Origin: Peribacillus sp. FSL P2-0133 | Lineage (GTDB): Bacteria; Bacillota; Bacilli; Bacillales; DSM-1321 | Direction of reading: 5' to 3' | DNA length: 64,000 nt | Assembly: GCF_037975445.1 (NCBI RefSeq) | Contig: NZ_CP150254.1 | Coordinates: 2,416,001 to 2,480,000 of the forward strand | In this document: in pieces, positions 18,001 to 27,648 of the stretch | Layout of the letters: every line of letters begins with the position of its first letter | How positions within the stretch are numbered: the stretch's first letter is position 1 | Made by a program: the position numbers and the translations under genes | Notes under the pieces: generated by a model | Database searches by the model: none | What the model was told of the DNA's origin: nothing | The model's input: only the letters and a program-made list of their open reading frames with translations

Positions 18001-18021
18001 GAGGTCATTAGACCTCTTTTT
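18000..18021 (+). terminator. Short intrinsic terminator after the SRAP gene
   Basis: AGAGGTC and GACCTCT form a 7-bp stem with a 4-base loop directly after the SRAP stop codon, followed by a T run. Confidence 0.75.
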
Positions 18022-18288
18022 ATATTAATTCCGTCCCGATAAATATCATAGAAGACTCATTGTACTGATTAACTGCACATTTCAAGATCTCTTATTAATC
18101 AGTAAGAAGTGCATGTGAATACTTTAAAACTAAACCTTGCGAAAATAGACAAAATGCTGTACTCTTATATTTGCTTTTCAAAACGACTTCGATGTCACTT
18201 TCACAAACTAAGATGGTTTCAGCAAGCTTCCAGCCTGGTACTTTTCTGACAGGCATCGTAATATTTTATAAATTATATAATTTTGATC

Positions 18289-18396
18289 TTCTTATCAAGA
18301 GAGACGGAGGGACTGGCCCGAAGATGTCTCGGCAGCGGACTTAATAGGAGTGCTGTGCCAAATCCAGCAGGCTGATTTTCGCCTGAAAGATAAGGA
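18289..18396 (+). ncRNA. SAM-I riboswitch (S-box)
   Basis: The closing stem CTTATC/GATAAG encloses the hallmark S-box core: AAGAGAGACGGAGGGACTGG, then CGGCAGCG, then a TGCTGTGCCAAATCCAGCA stem and a GCCTGAAAGAT end. It binds S-adenosylmethionine. A TATAAT -10 at 18276-18281 would place the transcript start at its first base. The terminator at 18415-18457 is the expression platform. It controls the NhaC-type transporter starting at 18587, so that gene should be on when methionine/SAM is low. Bases 18022-18275 hold no supported gene. Confidence 0.95.
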
Positions 18397-18414
18397 GGGT
18401 GTTTTTTATAAATT

Positions 18415-18457
18415 AAAAGACCTCTTCTTGTTGTTTAATAGAAGGGGTCTTTTTTAT
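18415..18457 (+). terminator. Riboswitch-controlled terminator
   Basis: AAAAGACCTCTTCT pairs with AGAAGGGGTCTTTT and a T run follows. It lies between the S-box aptamer and the transporter gene, as expected for premature termination when SAM is bound. Confidence 0.9.
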
Positions 18458-18586
18458 GCTGACAGTTTTTTTAGCTATAGCTCCATGAATGGGTAATCAA
18501 GTTCAAATTGGTGTTATTTGCGAAAACTGTTAAAAGAATAAAAGCTATGACACATGTCATGGGAAAAATAAAAAGAGGTGTACATC

Positions 18587-19903
18587 ATGAGTGCAAACAA
18601 TAAAGGGAATCCATGGGCTTTGATTCCATTTGTCGTATTTTTAATTTTATTTATAGGGTCCGGAATCGTCACTAAAGATTTTTATTCATTTCCGGTGATT
18701 GTAGCAATTTCTATTGCATCAGCAGCTGCATTGGCAATGAATCGGAAAGAAAGTTTCAATCAAAAGGTTGATATTTTCTGTAAAGGTGCCGGTGACGCCA
18801 ATATTATGTTAATGGTTATCATTTTCCTTTTAGCCGGCGCTTTTGCCGAAGTTGCAAATGGCATGGGGGCAGTTGAATCAACGGTGAATCTTGCCTTAGC
18901 CGTTTTTCCGCAAAATCTTTTAATGGTAGGGATATTCATTATCGCTTGTTTTATTTCTCTATCTATGGGGACTAGCATGGGAACGATTGTAGCCCTAGCA
19001 CCTATCGGGGTGGGAATTAGCGAGCAAACCGATATTTCGCTTGCCTTTTCAATGGCTGCCGTTATTGGTGGTGCGATGTTTGGAGATAACCTATCCTTCA
19101 TTTCAGATACGACAATCGCTGCAGTTCGAACACAGGGAACGAAAATGAAGGATAAGTTTAAGGTGAATTTTTTCATCGTTTTACCTGCGGCCATCATCAC
19201 ATGTGCCATTCTTGGAATTTTAACGATGGGTGAACAAGCCGACATCACCCAAAATTCTTATAATTGGGTGAAGATTCTTCCATACCTTTGCGTATTGATC
19301 ACTGCATTGGCAGGAGTCAATGTGTTCCTGGTCCTTTCTATCGGAATTGTATTTGCCGGAATAATCGGCTTGGCGGATGGAAGTTATCAACCGTTGGGTG
19401 TCATTCAAAAAGTTGGTGAAGGAATGGCGGGAATGTATGAAATATCCTTCCTTGCCATTTTAATTGCAGGTATGGTTGCTGTAATCAAACATAATGGTGG
19501 CATCGATTATCTACTCCACCTCGTGACCCGAAATAGCAAATCAAAAAAAGGGGCGGAATTCAGCATTGCCGGGCTTGTTGGTTTGACGAACCTTTCAACG
19601 GCAAATAACACGATTTCGATTATCATTGCCGGGCCACTTGCCAAAAATATTGCTGAAAAGTATGGGATTGATCCGCGTAAATCGGCGAGCTTACTTGACG
19701 TTTTTGCCTGTTGTATCCAAGGGTTGATTCCATATGGGGCACAGCTGCTTGTTGCAGCAGGAGTAGCAAAGATTTCACCGATAAGCATCTTGCCGTATTC
19801 ATATTACCCAATACTAATTGGATTTTGTGGAGTCGTTGCCATCTTGATTGGTTTTCCACGGTTTCGGCCTGGAGAAGATGTAGCGAAGAAACGTACTTCT
19901 TAA
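18587..19903 (+). CDS. metT: NhaC-family transporter under SAM riboswitch (probable methionine transporter MetT)
   Basis: A 438-residue membrane protein with about 11-12 helices and NhaC-family motifs (MGTSMGTIVALAPIG, GAMFGDNLSFISDTTIAA, NLSTANNTISIII). The family is annotated as Na+/H+ antiporters, but members controlled by S-box riboswitches were proposed from comparative genomics to be methionine transporters (MetT). The S-box just upstream supports that here. ATG 18587 follows AAAGAGGTG; GTG 18578 overlaps the ribosome site. It is monocistronic, with a terminator at 19922-19960. The substrate is an inference from regulation. Confidence 0.85.
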   Translation: MSANNKGNPWALIPFVVFLILFIGSGIVTKDFYSFPVIVAISIASAAALAMNRKESFNQKVDIFCKGAGDANIMLMVIIFLLAGAFAEVANGMGAVESTVNLALAVFPQNLLMVGIFIIACFISLSMGTSMGTIVALAPIGVGISEQTDISLAFSMAAVIGGAMFGDNLSFISDTTIAAVRTQGTKMKDKFKVNFFIVLPAAIITCAILGILTMGEQADITQNSYNWVKILPYLCVLITALAGVNVFLVLSIGIVFAGIIGLADGSYQPLGVIQKVGEGMAGMYEISFLAILIAGMVAVIKHNGGIDYLLHLVTRNSKSKKGAEFSIAGLVGLTNLSTANNTISIIIAGPLAKNIAEKYGIDPRKSASLLDVFACCIQGLIPYGAQLLVAAGVAKISPISILPYSYYPILIGFCGVVAILIGFPRFRPGEDVAKKRTS

Positions 19904-19921
19904 AATGAGAATAGGTAATGA

Positions 19922-19960
19922 AAAACACCCTGGATCATTGGATACAGGGTGTTTTCTGTA
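19922..19960. terminator. Intrinsic terminator after metT, bidirectional
   Basis: AAAACACCCTG (19922-19932) pairs with CAGGGTGTTTT (19945-19955). A and T runs flank the stem, so it can also stop the minus-strand chromate operon. Confidence 0.88.
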
Positions 19961-20019
19961 TGATCGAAATACTAAAACATAAGCATAAAAATTATTCAGA
20001 AGTCACCCTCGCTCTTATT

Positions 20020-20190
20020 TCAGAATAAGTGTCCTAAACTAATCAAGGCCGTCTTCATCTGACCTGAAAATACCAATTCATCTGTTTGATATTTCTTTAA
20101 TTTATGATAGACAAATTTTTTCCATAACCAAAATAACTGTGCTTCTTTCCGGTCCATATTGATAATGGTTTTGCGTGAGGCATTTGTCAT
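20020..20190 (-). CDS. 56-residue ORF translationally coupled to the chromate transporter
   Basis: On the minus strand an ATG (20190-20188) overlaps the TGA stop of the chromate transporter gene in an ATGA junction, and the frame runs 56 codons. The product is basic and aromatic-rich (FWLWKKFVYHKLKKY in its middle), starts MTNASRKTIINMDRKE and has no clear membrane helix or cysteine. I do not recognise it. The stop-start overlap implies translational coupling and argues that it is real. Confidence 0.55.
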   Translation of the reverse strand: MTNASRKTIINMDRKEAQLFWLWKKFVYHKLKKYQTDELVFSGQMKTALISLGHLF

Positions 20191-20732
20191 GAATAGAGGA
20201 CAACACCAACTAAACCAGAAAGAATAATTACATAGGCTGGGTGCCAGCGTAATTTCATTAGGGCAAATAACGATAATCCAAAAACGAGTAATAAGCTAAT
20301 CGTATGCCATGAAAAGTTCGGGGCTATCATATGATTGGAAAGTGCTAAACTGATTGCTGCAAAGAGGATTAAACTAGTGACAATGGGTCTTAATCCATAA
20401 AACATGGATTGAATAATTGGAAAATGATTCAATTTGCTGAAGAAGGTGGCTATAACGGTCACGAATATAATAGCAGGTAGCAAGATTCCGAGAGCGGATG
20501 ATATGGCTCCTGCTAATCCAGCAGTCGAATAGCCAACGAGAATGGCACTATTGGCTGTGACGGGTCCTGGGGACATCCCGGAAATGGCGATTATATCGGT
20601 AAATTGCTGCGTCGTCATCCATCCATGCTGTGAGACTTCCGATTCTATTACGGGAATCATGGCGTATCCGCCTCCGAACGATACAAAGCCGATAATAAAG
20701 AAGGTGCTAAACAACTCCCACAATTCCATCAT
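20187..20732 (-). CDS. Chromate transporter, short-chain ChrA half (YwrA type)
   Basis: A 181-residue membrane protein with about six helices and the CHR-family motif GFVSFGGGYAMIPVIE near the N-terminus, followed by ISGMSPGPVTANSAILVGY. Short-chain CHR proteins are single-domain and work as pairs of half-proteins, in contrast to full-length two-domain ChrA. The partner half lies 49 bases upstream in the same operon. In Bacillus such pairs (YwrA/YwrB) export chromate. The ATG has only a weak ribosome site (GTGTGAT). Confidence 0.9.
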   Translation of the reverse strand: MMELWELFSTFFIIGFVSFGGGYAMIPVIESEVSQHGWMTTQQFTDIIAISGMSPGPVTANSAILVGYSTAGLAGAISSALGILLPAIIFVTVIATFFSKLNHFPIIQSMFYGLRPIVTSLILFAAISLALSNHMIAPNFSWHTISLLLVFGLSLFALMKLRWHPAYVIILSGLVGVVLYS

Positions 20733-20781
20733 AATATCACACGCTTTCTTGAAAGTTAGTTAGACCCTTTTTTAGATTTAC

Positions 20782-21411
20782 CTATATGCCAGCACCCATG
20801 AAAGGTTCGAAATCATTTTCTTCTTTTCTCATATCTTTTCTGTCCAACTTGACATCGTATCCTAATTTTCTCTTAATGGAGATTGTCACAATACCCGCTA
20901 CAGCTCCTGCTACTATAACTATCACAGGGTGAAGAAAGAAGAGGACTGGAATTCCTACTAGTAAAATACAGAAAGTTGCTTTGTCTACAACAGCCGTTTT
21001 TCCTATCTTGATAGCCGCATAGGCGATGATGGCTACTATGGAAGCTCTGATCGATATGAATGCGGATTCTATCTTCGGATTATCCTGAATGAAAAAATAC
21101 AAAATGCCTAGGAGCAGAACAATTAAAAAGGTAGGTAATGAAACACCGATCATGGCTGCCATTGCCCCCTTCATTCCGGCAATTCGATGGCCGATAAAGG
21201 TGGCGGAGTTAATGGCTACAGCTCCCGGTACGGACTGAGATAACGCAAAAACATCCGTAACTTCTTCGCTTTTCATCCATTTCCTCTTCTCGACCACTTC
21301 TTTTTCGATTAAAGGGATCATCGCAAACCCGCCTCCGAATGTGACAGGTGCTATTTTAAAAAAGGTCCAAAATAAATGGAATAGAGTTTTCCATTGTCCT
21401 TTCATTGACAT
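20782..21411 (-). CDS. Chromate transporter, second short-chain ChrA half (YwrB type)
   Basis: A 209-residue CHR-family half-transporter. The motif APVTFGGGFAMIPLIEKEV is followed by FALSQSVPGAVAINSATFIGHR, and about six helices precede a charged cytoplasmic tail (residues about 185-209). ATG 21411 follows AAGGAAGTGACTG. It is the first gene of an operon with the other half and the 56-residue ORF. A LysR gene is divergent across 255 bases and may regulate it. Chromate export is the family function; sulfate or another oxyanion cannot be excluded. Confidence 0.9.
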   Translation of the reverse strand: MSMKGQWKTLFHLFWTFFKIAPVTFGGGFAMIPLIEKEVVEKRKWMKSEEVTDVFALSQSVPGAVAINSATFIGHRIAGMKGAMAAMIGVSLPTFLIVLLLGILYFFIQDNPKIESAFISIRASIVAIIAYAAIKIGKTAVVDKATFCILLVGIPVLFFLHPVIVIVAGAVAGIVTISIKRKLGYDVKLDRKDMRKEENDFEPFMGAGI

Positions 21412-21666
21412 CAGTCACTTCCTTTGCATGCTTTGTTTTAATCTTATTACTAACATATCAAAGAAAAAGGAATGGGTAAATTGCAACAAAATCATCGGGT
21501 ATAACAAAACGTTATACCCAGAAGGTTTATCCGTTTTATAAAGAATGTCGCCAATAATTTAATAGCCTCACTTATTCAGGGATGTAGCACTCGTTTTTCA
21601 TTTCACCATTTACCTTTATGATGCTATCATTTTAATTAACTATCAAAAAACATGGAGGTCGTTTTC

Positions 21667-22545
21667 TTGAAATTAGAAAATCTAAAAATGTTTTGTTTAG
21701 TGGTGGATGAAGGAAGCATAAGCCAGGCAGCGAGGTTAAGTTTCCTATCTCAACCCGCTGTAACAAGACAAATCCATCAACTGGAAAATTATTATAACAC
21801 TTTGTTATTCGACCGTGAGGAAGGAAGGCTGAGAGTTACAGAGGCAGGAAAGTTGTTATACCCTTTTGCGAAAGCTATTGTAAATGACTTCAACCATTCA
21901 AAAGAAGTGATTCAGCAATCAACTGGCAAGTACAATGCAAACCTCATAGTTGGGGCATCCTTGACAATCGGTGAGTATTTGTTGCCGAGCTTGCTTGGGA
22001 GATTTAAAAAACAACAGCCTGAAATAAAAGTGACATTAACGATAAAAAATACCCCCCGGGTTCTTGAGGATCTTTCAAACGATGTCATTGATTTGGCCTT
22101 GGTGGAAGGGCTTGTGGAAAACAGCGATTTTATTGTAGAAAAGTTCGCCGAGGACGAATTGATATTGGTATGTCCGTCCGACCACCCATGGAAAGACAGA
22201 AAAGAAATTCAGCTTGAGGAATTGGGGAATGAAAGAATGATTTGGCGTGAATCCATTTCAGGAACACGGCTTATAGTAGAAAACATGTTAAGGGAGCATG
22301 GGGTTTTAGCAAAAATAGAAAGTTACATGGAGATTGGTAGCACACAAGCGATAAAAAGTGCGGTTGAAGCTGGACTTGGAATCAGCATTTTGCCAAGGTT
22401 GACAGTGGCCAGGGAATTGGAGCAAGGCTTTTTGCGGGAAGTGGTTATTTCCAGAATAGATATAACAAGAAATTTATGGCTAGTCAGGAAAAACAATCGT
22501 TTTAATAAAATAGGGGTGTCTAAATTTGTTAATTTTCTTCAATAA
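21667..22545 (+). CDS. LysR-family regulator divergent from the chromate transporter
   Basis: A LysR regulator of 292 residues from TTG 21667. The winged helix-turn-helix reads GSISQAARLSFLSQPAVTRQI, then LENYYNTLLFDREEGRLRVTEAG, and the C-terminal effector domain resembles the CysB/CysL group, which senses sulfur-oxyanion metabolites. The in-frame ATG at 21652 overlaps the GGAGGT ribosome site, so TTG is preferred. Its position next to the chromate transporter pair suggests control of that operon. Confidence 0.88.
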   Translation: MKLENLKMFCLVVDEGSISQAARLSFLSQPAVTRQIHQLENYYNTLLFDREEGRLRVTEAGKLLYPFAKAIVNDFNHSKEVIQQSTGKYNANLIVGASLTIGEYLLPSLLGRFKKQQPEIKVTLTIKNTPRVLEDLSNDVIDLALVEGLVENSDFIVEKFAEDELILVCPSDHPWKDRKEIQLEELGNERMIWRESISGTRLIVENMLREHGVLAKIESYMEIGSTQAIKSAVEAGLGISILPRLTVARELEQGFLREVVISRIDITRNLWLVRKNNRFNKIGVSKFVNFLQ

Positions 22546-22929
22546 GGAAGGAAAGCCTCTTTGGTTTACTATTACAATTTGGCAGCGTTTTCAGTTTCAT
22601 GGTTAACGATGTGCCCCCGGCCCCCTTACCTTGAAAAAGTCATAGCAAATTGAATAAACCCCATGATTATTCATAAAAGCTCTTCTCTATCGGGAGGGGC
22701 TTTTTGTATTGGGATGTTCAGATTAGCCGAACAAACGTATGTAAACAAGCAGTTTATATATAAATAAAATTGAAGTTACTATTAGAAATATGAAATATAC
22801 TTAATGGCTAATTAATTATAAAATAAATTCAATTATTCTAAAAATTTCTATAAAAAGAGAAAGTTTACTTCTTCAACATACGGAATATAGACATGATATC
22901 TGCTTATTCAAACGAGAAAGGGGTATGAA
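22546..22929. other. 384-base gap with a terminator
   Basis: A hairpin at 22675-22705 (AAAAGC...GCTTTTT, imperfect stem, then T5) ends the LysR transcript. The remainder is AT-rich with no supported gene. The strand before 22930 has a clear GAAAGGGG ribosome site for the alkyl sulfatase. Confidence 0.6.
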
Positions 22930-24919
22930 ATGTCCAAAGTAACTTTTATTAAAGGAATTGTTTCCGTTCCCATTATTTTTGCTATACTCGCAGGAACTTC
23001 TGCTACAAATGCTTCATCCGATAAGCCAATGCCCGCAACAAATGCAACTATATCAGCAAATAAGGCTTTTTATGAACAGTTGAATTTTAAAGACAAGGAA
23101 GATTTCAAGAATGCACATAAAGGATTCATTGCACCCTTGAATATGAATCCAATAAAAAATTCAAAAGGTGACGTAGTATGGGATAGTAATCGATATTCAT
23201 TCATCAAAGAAGATCAGCCGGCAAGTTTTACTGTAAACCCTAGCTTGTGGAGACAGGCACAACTACAAAATATAACAGGCTTATTTAAAGTGGTAGATGG
23301 CGTTTATCAAGTTAGGGGCCAGGATTTATCAGTGCTTACCATTGTGGAAGGAAAAACAGGATTGATAGTTTTGGATACACTTTCTACAATTGAAACGGCC
23401 AAAGCAGCGATGGAGCTGTATTTTGAACATCGACCCAAAAATCCGGTAAGTGCCATTGTTATTAGTCATAGTCATGCGGATCACTTTGGTGGTATGAAAG
23501 GCATTGCTCAGTACGCTGAAAATCCAGCAAAGGTGCCCATTATTGTCCCCGCAGGTTTTAATGATGAAGCGCTAAGTGAAAACATTCTTTTAGGTAATAT
23601 AATGTCTCGCCGTGCAGGTTATATGTTTGGAAATCTTTTACCCGCAAATGAAAGAGGATTTGTTACTTCTGGAATTGGCCCGGGATTAAGTAACGGAAAT
23701 TTTAGCTATTTACCTCCAACAATGGAAGTAAAGGATGATATTCAAACGGTGGAAATAGACGGAATAACATTTAAGTTTTTATTGACGCCGGATTCAGAAG
23801 CTCCATCTGAGATGCATTATTATATCAATGATTACAAAACTTTAGTCGTAGCCGAAAACACAGGACACACGTTACATAACATTTATACATTAAGGGGAGC
23901 TAAAACCAGAGATACCTTAAAATGGGTGAAAGCACTTGATGAAACAGTTGATCTGTTTGGGAATGAAGATATAGATGCTATGGTTACCGCCCATACATGG
24001 CCCATATGGGGAAAAGACCATGTTCTGGAGCAGTTGGAAAGTCAGCGTGATTTGTATAAATATATTCATGACCAAACCATACGATTAGCTAATTTAGGAC
24101 TCACACCTGAAGAAATCGCGGAAAAGTTAAAGCTTCCTGAAAAGTTGGATAAAGTTTGGGCCAATCGGGGGTATTACGGAACATTGAAACACAACGTAAA
24201 AGCGGTGTACAACTTTTATTTAGGATATTTCAACGGTAATCCATCCGACTTGGATACTATACCACAAGAAGAATCGGGCGCTAAATATATAGAATATATG
24301 GGTGGGGAAAAGAAGGTCATTAAACAGGCAAAACTTGATTATAAAAAAGGGGAATATCGCTGGGTGGCTCAAGTCTTAAAGCATGTGGTCATGGCTAACC
24401 CCAAAAATACAGAAGCAAAAAATTTACTGGCTAATGCTTATGAACAATTAGGATACACAGCTGAATCTTCTGTGTGGCGTAATTTCTATCTAACCGGCGC
24501 AGATGAGTTAAGGAATGGTGTGGCAGACTCCAAGGGAACTGGCGGAATGATGAATCTCGATACGCTGCTCAATATGCCAATGGATGATTTCTTGAAATTC
24601 TTGTCCATTAAATTAAATGGAACAAAAGCGGAAAATAAAATTATGACATTCAATTTGACATTTACAGATTCAAAAACCAATTACATGTTTGATCTGGATA
24701 ATTCTGTATTGAACTTCAAAAAAGGGAAAATGGCGTCCAACCCTGATGCAACATTAATACTGGATAGAATAACCTTCTATCTTTGCTCTAGGTCGTGAAG
24801 ATTTATCCAAAATGGCAGCGGCCGGTAAAGTTTCCATTTCCGGTGATAAAGAACAGTTTGAAGATTTCCTGTCTTTGCTTGATCAATTTCAACCAAAGGT
24901 CAATATCGTTACTCCGTGA
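22930..24919 (+). pseudogene. Alkyl sulfatase (metallo-beta-lactamase fold), frameshifted near the C-terminus
   Basis: A signal peptide (about residues 1-29) is followed by a metallo-beta-lactamase domain with His180-x-His-x-Asp184-His185, an alpha-helical dimerisation part and an SCP2-like C-terminal domain. This is the SdsA1/BDS1 layout for hydrolysis of alkyl sulfates such as SDS. The main frame stops at 24798 after 622 codons. The next frame continues with family-like sequence (ALGREDLSKMAAAGKVSISG) and stops at 24919. The frames join at the TTT of 24782-24784, so one extra T cuts about 40 residues from the SCP2-like domain. It may be a recent mutation or a sequence error; catalytic residues are intact, so activity could remain. 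Confidence 0.8.
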
Positions 24920-25143
24920 TAATCAACTACTTTATAGCATGATGGATCAAGTGAGGGATGTTTCTATCCACGAGTCTACTTATTAGTCTCGTGGGTTTGA
25001 ATGTATCAAATAATCTTGTAGGCATCCCAGTTTCGTTTTTTTAAATCATTATTGTCTTTATTGTCTTTTAATGAAAACGCTCCTAATAGTCACAGAACAA
25101 AAATCAATAAGTGAAAAGTGAATTTTCAGGCTTGGCATTTCGA

Positions 25144-25166
25144 AAGGGAATGTAAGCGCTTCCCTT
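25144..25166. promoter_or_regulatory. Inverted repeat containing a cre-like site
   Basis: AAGGGAA and TTCCCTT flank TGTAAGCGC. The sequence TGTAAGCGCTTCCC is close to a CcpA cre box, with two mismatches at its 3' side. It lies about 50 bases before the MFS gene at 25215 and may place that gene under catabolite repression. Confidence 0.45.
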
Positions 25167-25214
25167 ATATAATTCAAAAGTTTTGTGAAAATATAAAAAA
25201 TGGAGTGATGAGGA

Positions 25215-26453
25215 ATGCAGCTGTATGCAAGTAAGAAACGAAAATTAGTGATTAGCGGCCTTTTATTTGTTGGGATGATTTTAAGCTTTTTTGATCGCGT
25301 TGCCATAAATGTCGGAATTATTCCTATTGCAGATGAGTTTCATCTCAATACGTCCCAGACAGGCTTTTTAATTAGTATATTTTTTGTTAGTTACTCACTC
25401 ATGCAACCGCTTGGCGGATGGATGACCGATAAATATGGAGCGAGGGTCATGGTTACAGTTTCTTTATTTAGTTGGTCTTTATTCACTGTAATGTGTGGGT
25501 TTGCTTGGTCATTTATGTCTTTATTATTCATTCGTTTTCTGTTCGGGTTAGGTGAAGGGCCTTTCTATCCTGCCAGTATGTCCACTATAAGAAATAACTT
25601 CCCGGAAGAAGAACGGGGCCGGGCCAATTCGTTTTTCCTGTCCGCCCAGAATATTGGCGGGATATTAGGTACTGCTCTTGCCGCTTCAATGGTTGTAGCT
25701 TTCGGTTGGCGGGGCATGTTTACCATTGCCGGAATTCTAGGGATAATAATTTCTTTCGGTATTTGGTTCATTCTAAAGCCTCAAGGAACTCAAGAGGTTA
25801 AAAAAGACAATCCGAAACAAAAAAAGGTAGCCCTGAAACTATTATTTAAAATCGAAAACATTTGGAAACTCATAACTTTCAAGTTTATCTCAAATATTAT
25901 CAACTATGGTCTGATCACTTGGATGCCTATATATTTGGTTAAGGAAAAAGGGGTGGATTTAATAGACGCCGGGGGTTTATTGGCAATCCCTTATGTTTTT
26001 GGTTTCTTGATGTTTAATGTAAGCGGATGGCTTCTGGATAAGCATATGGCTAACCGGGAGAAGTATCTTGCTGCTGCAGGCGCTTTATTATCGGCAATTT
26101 TTCTCTTTTTAATGTCTAACGCCACGTCCATAGCACTTTTCATCACTTATCTCACTCTCAACTCCATAGCGCTGTCTTTCTTTGGAACCGTTCTATATAC
26201 GATTATCATAAAATACTCACCAAAGGAACTTACGGGCTCTGCCTCCGGACTCGTAACTTTTGCTGGTCAAATTGCAGGTGCGGTTTCGCCTTTAGCCCTC
26301 GGTTTGATTATCAGTCTGTTTAATGACTCCTATAATGCAGCTTTCCTGTTTTTAGTAATAATGGCGTTATTGGGAACGGTTGTTGCCGTTTCTATTAAAA
26401 ATAATCGGGCACAACCCGCTAAAGAATACGAAAAAACAACTACCATTGTATAA
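25215..26453 (+). CDS. MFS permease, ACS family
   Basis: A 412-residue transporter with 12 predicted helices. DRVAINVG in helix 1, DKYGARVM after helix 2, and FGLGEGPFYPAS in helix 4 mark the anion:cation symporter family, which carries organic acids and sugar acids. ATG 25215 follows GGAGTGATGAGG. The LysR, acyl-CoA dehydrogenase and acyl-CoA synthetase genes follow on the same strand. A carboxylate that is later CoA-activated would be a fitting substrate. The paralogous permease at 155 shares only the family pattern. Confidence 0.85.
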   Translation: MQLYASKKRKLVISGLLFVGMILSFFDRVAINVGIIPIADEFHLNTSQTGFLISIFFVSYSLMQPLGGWMTDKYGARVMVTVSLFSWSLFTVMCGFAWSFMSLLFIRFLFGLGEGPFYPASMSTIRNNFPEEERGRANSFFLSAQNIGGILGTALAASMVVAFGWRGMFTIAGILGIIISFGIWFILKPQGTQEVKKDNPKQKKVALKLLFKIENIWKLITFKFISNIINYGLITWMPIYLVKEKGVDLIDAGGLLAIPYVFGFLMFNVSGWLLDKHMANREKYLAAAGALLSAIFLFLMSNATSIALFITYLTLNSIALSFFGTVLYTIIIKYSPKELTGSASGLVTFAGQIAGAVSPLALGLIISLFNDSYNAAFLFLVIMALLGTVVAVSIKNNRAQPAKEYEKTTTIV

Positions 26454-26571
26454 AATTGGCATTCTGCTTTTGAGGAGACAGTTTGAGATGTCCTGATTCC
26501 ACATCTCTAAAATTGAAAGGGCTTTCTTTTCGAGGTATGATATTAGTAATAGGCTAGAAGGAGAATCAACC

Positions 26572-27477
26572 ATGAATATTGAACAATTGGAATATATCAT
26601 TAAGGTAGCCGAGGTTAACTCGATTTCCACGGCTTCAGAGAGCCTCCATATCTCTCAATCTGGAATCAGCATGGCCATTACGAGTCTGGAGAAGGAATTA
26701 GGTATAAAAATCTTCAAGCGGTCTAGGTTAGGAACGATACCTACAGAAGACGGAAAGGAAATCATTCAGAAAGCTCTTGAAGTATTAAGCAAATTAGAAG
26801 AAATAAGAGACAGTGCACAAATACATTCAGATACGATGGAAAAAGAATTACGCCTATCCTCTACACAAGGTTTATTTCTGACGGTTTTGCCTAAATCCTT
26901 GGCATTATTTAAGAAGAAGTATCCAGAGGTGAAAATCGTGATTGAAGAAAAGGGGGGACAAGAGATAACCGATGAAGTACTGAATGATAAGATAGACATC
27001 GGGCTATTAAACATTCCAAAGGTTAAACCAAAAGAAAATGAGTTGGAATTTCAACCTTTAATGGAAGCAAAAGTGATTGTGTCTGTCAGTAAGAATTCCC
27101 CTTTAGCCAAACGTAAAAGCATAACCCCACAAGAGCTAATGGACGAAAATTTGGTCGTTTACAATGGACCAAGAATGAAGGCGTTCATCAAAGGTTTTTT
27201 TGATCATTACGGTGAGATGAATATTTTGTTTTTCACAAATAATACAGAAATCATCAAAAAAACCGTCGCTGAGGGATTAGCCATTGCCTTTTCCTTTGAT
27301 ATTGGAGTTAACAGCGACCCCTATTTCCTAAGCGGGGAACTTGTGGCCATTCCTTTGGTGGAGCTAGAAAATAATACAATGGAATTCGGTTATGTTCGCT
27401 CTAAGAAGCAGTATTTTTCAAAAGCTGCCAGGGAGTTTATTAAATGTCTCGAATTCTATACTACTCTTAAATATTAG
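26572..27477 (+). CDS. LysR-family regulator
   Basis: A 301-residue LysR protein with a clear N-terminal DNA-binding domain (ISTASESLHISQSGISMAI, LEKELGIKIFKRSRLGTIPTEDG) and a full effector domain. ATG 26572 follows AGAAGGAGAATC. It lies between the ACS permease and the acyl-CoA dehydrogenase/synthetase pair, all on the plus strand, and is closed by a strong terminator. It may regulate one or both neighbours; no divergent partner gives a firmer clue. Confidence 0.88.
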   Translation: MNIEQLEYIIKVAEVNSISTASESLHISQSGISMAITSLEKELGIKIFKRSRLGTIPTEDGKEIIQKALEVLSKLEEIRDSAQIHSDTMEKELRLSSTQGLFLTVLPKSLALFKKKYPEVKIVIEEKGGQEITDEVLNDKIDIGLLNIPKVKPKENELEFQPLMEAKVIVSVSKNSPLAKRKSITPQELMDENLVVYNGPRMKAFIKGFFDHYGEMNILFFTNNTEIIKKTVAEGLAIAFSFDIGVNSDPYFLSGELVAIPLVELENNTMEFGYVRSKKQYFSKAAREFIKCLEFYTTLKY

Positions 27478-27511
27478 TTTCCCATGATGAAGGGGAACTA
27501 ATATTTTTTTG
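27470..27511 (+). terminator. Intrinsic terminator after LysR
   Basis: AATATTAGTTTCCC and GGGGAACTAATATT form a long stem overlapping the LysR stop codon, with an 8-base loop and a T run after it. Confidence 0.88.
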
Positions 27512-27648
27512 TATTTACATCAATTTTTCTTATGTTTATATCATATATGATTATTTTACTTAAGTATTATTTACAATTAAAATTAATTTTATAACATTTT
27601 AAATATTTGAACAGTTTGACAAAAACCAAAAAATGAAAGGGGAAACTT

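Noticed and set aside
18095-18256. Minus-strand 53-codon ATG frame (MPVRKVPGWK...) between the SRAP gene and the S-box
   Set aside because: There is no ribosome site before the ATG, and the frame would lie antisense to the promoter region of the riboswitch. It could be a decayed or orphan gene, but the sequence alone does not support it.
18760-19248. Minus-strand 162-codon frame opposite metT
   Set aside because: It is antisense to a transporter with clear helices and motifs; the frame is open only because of codon bias.
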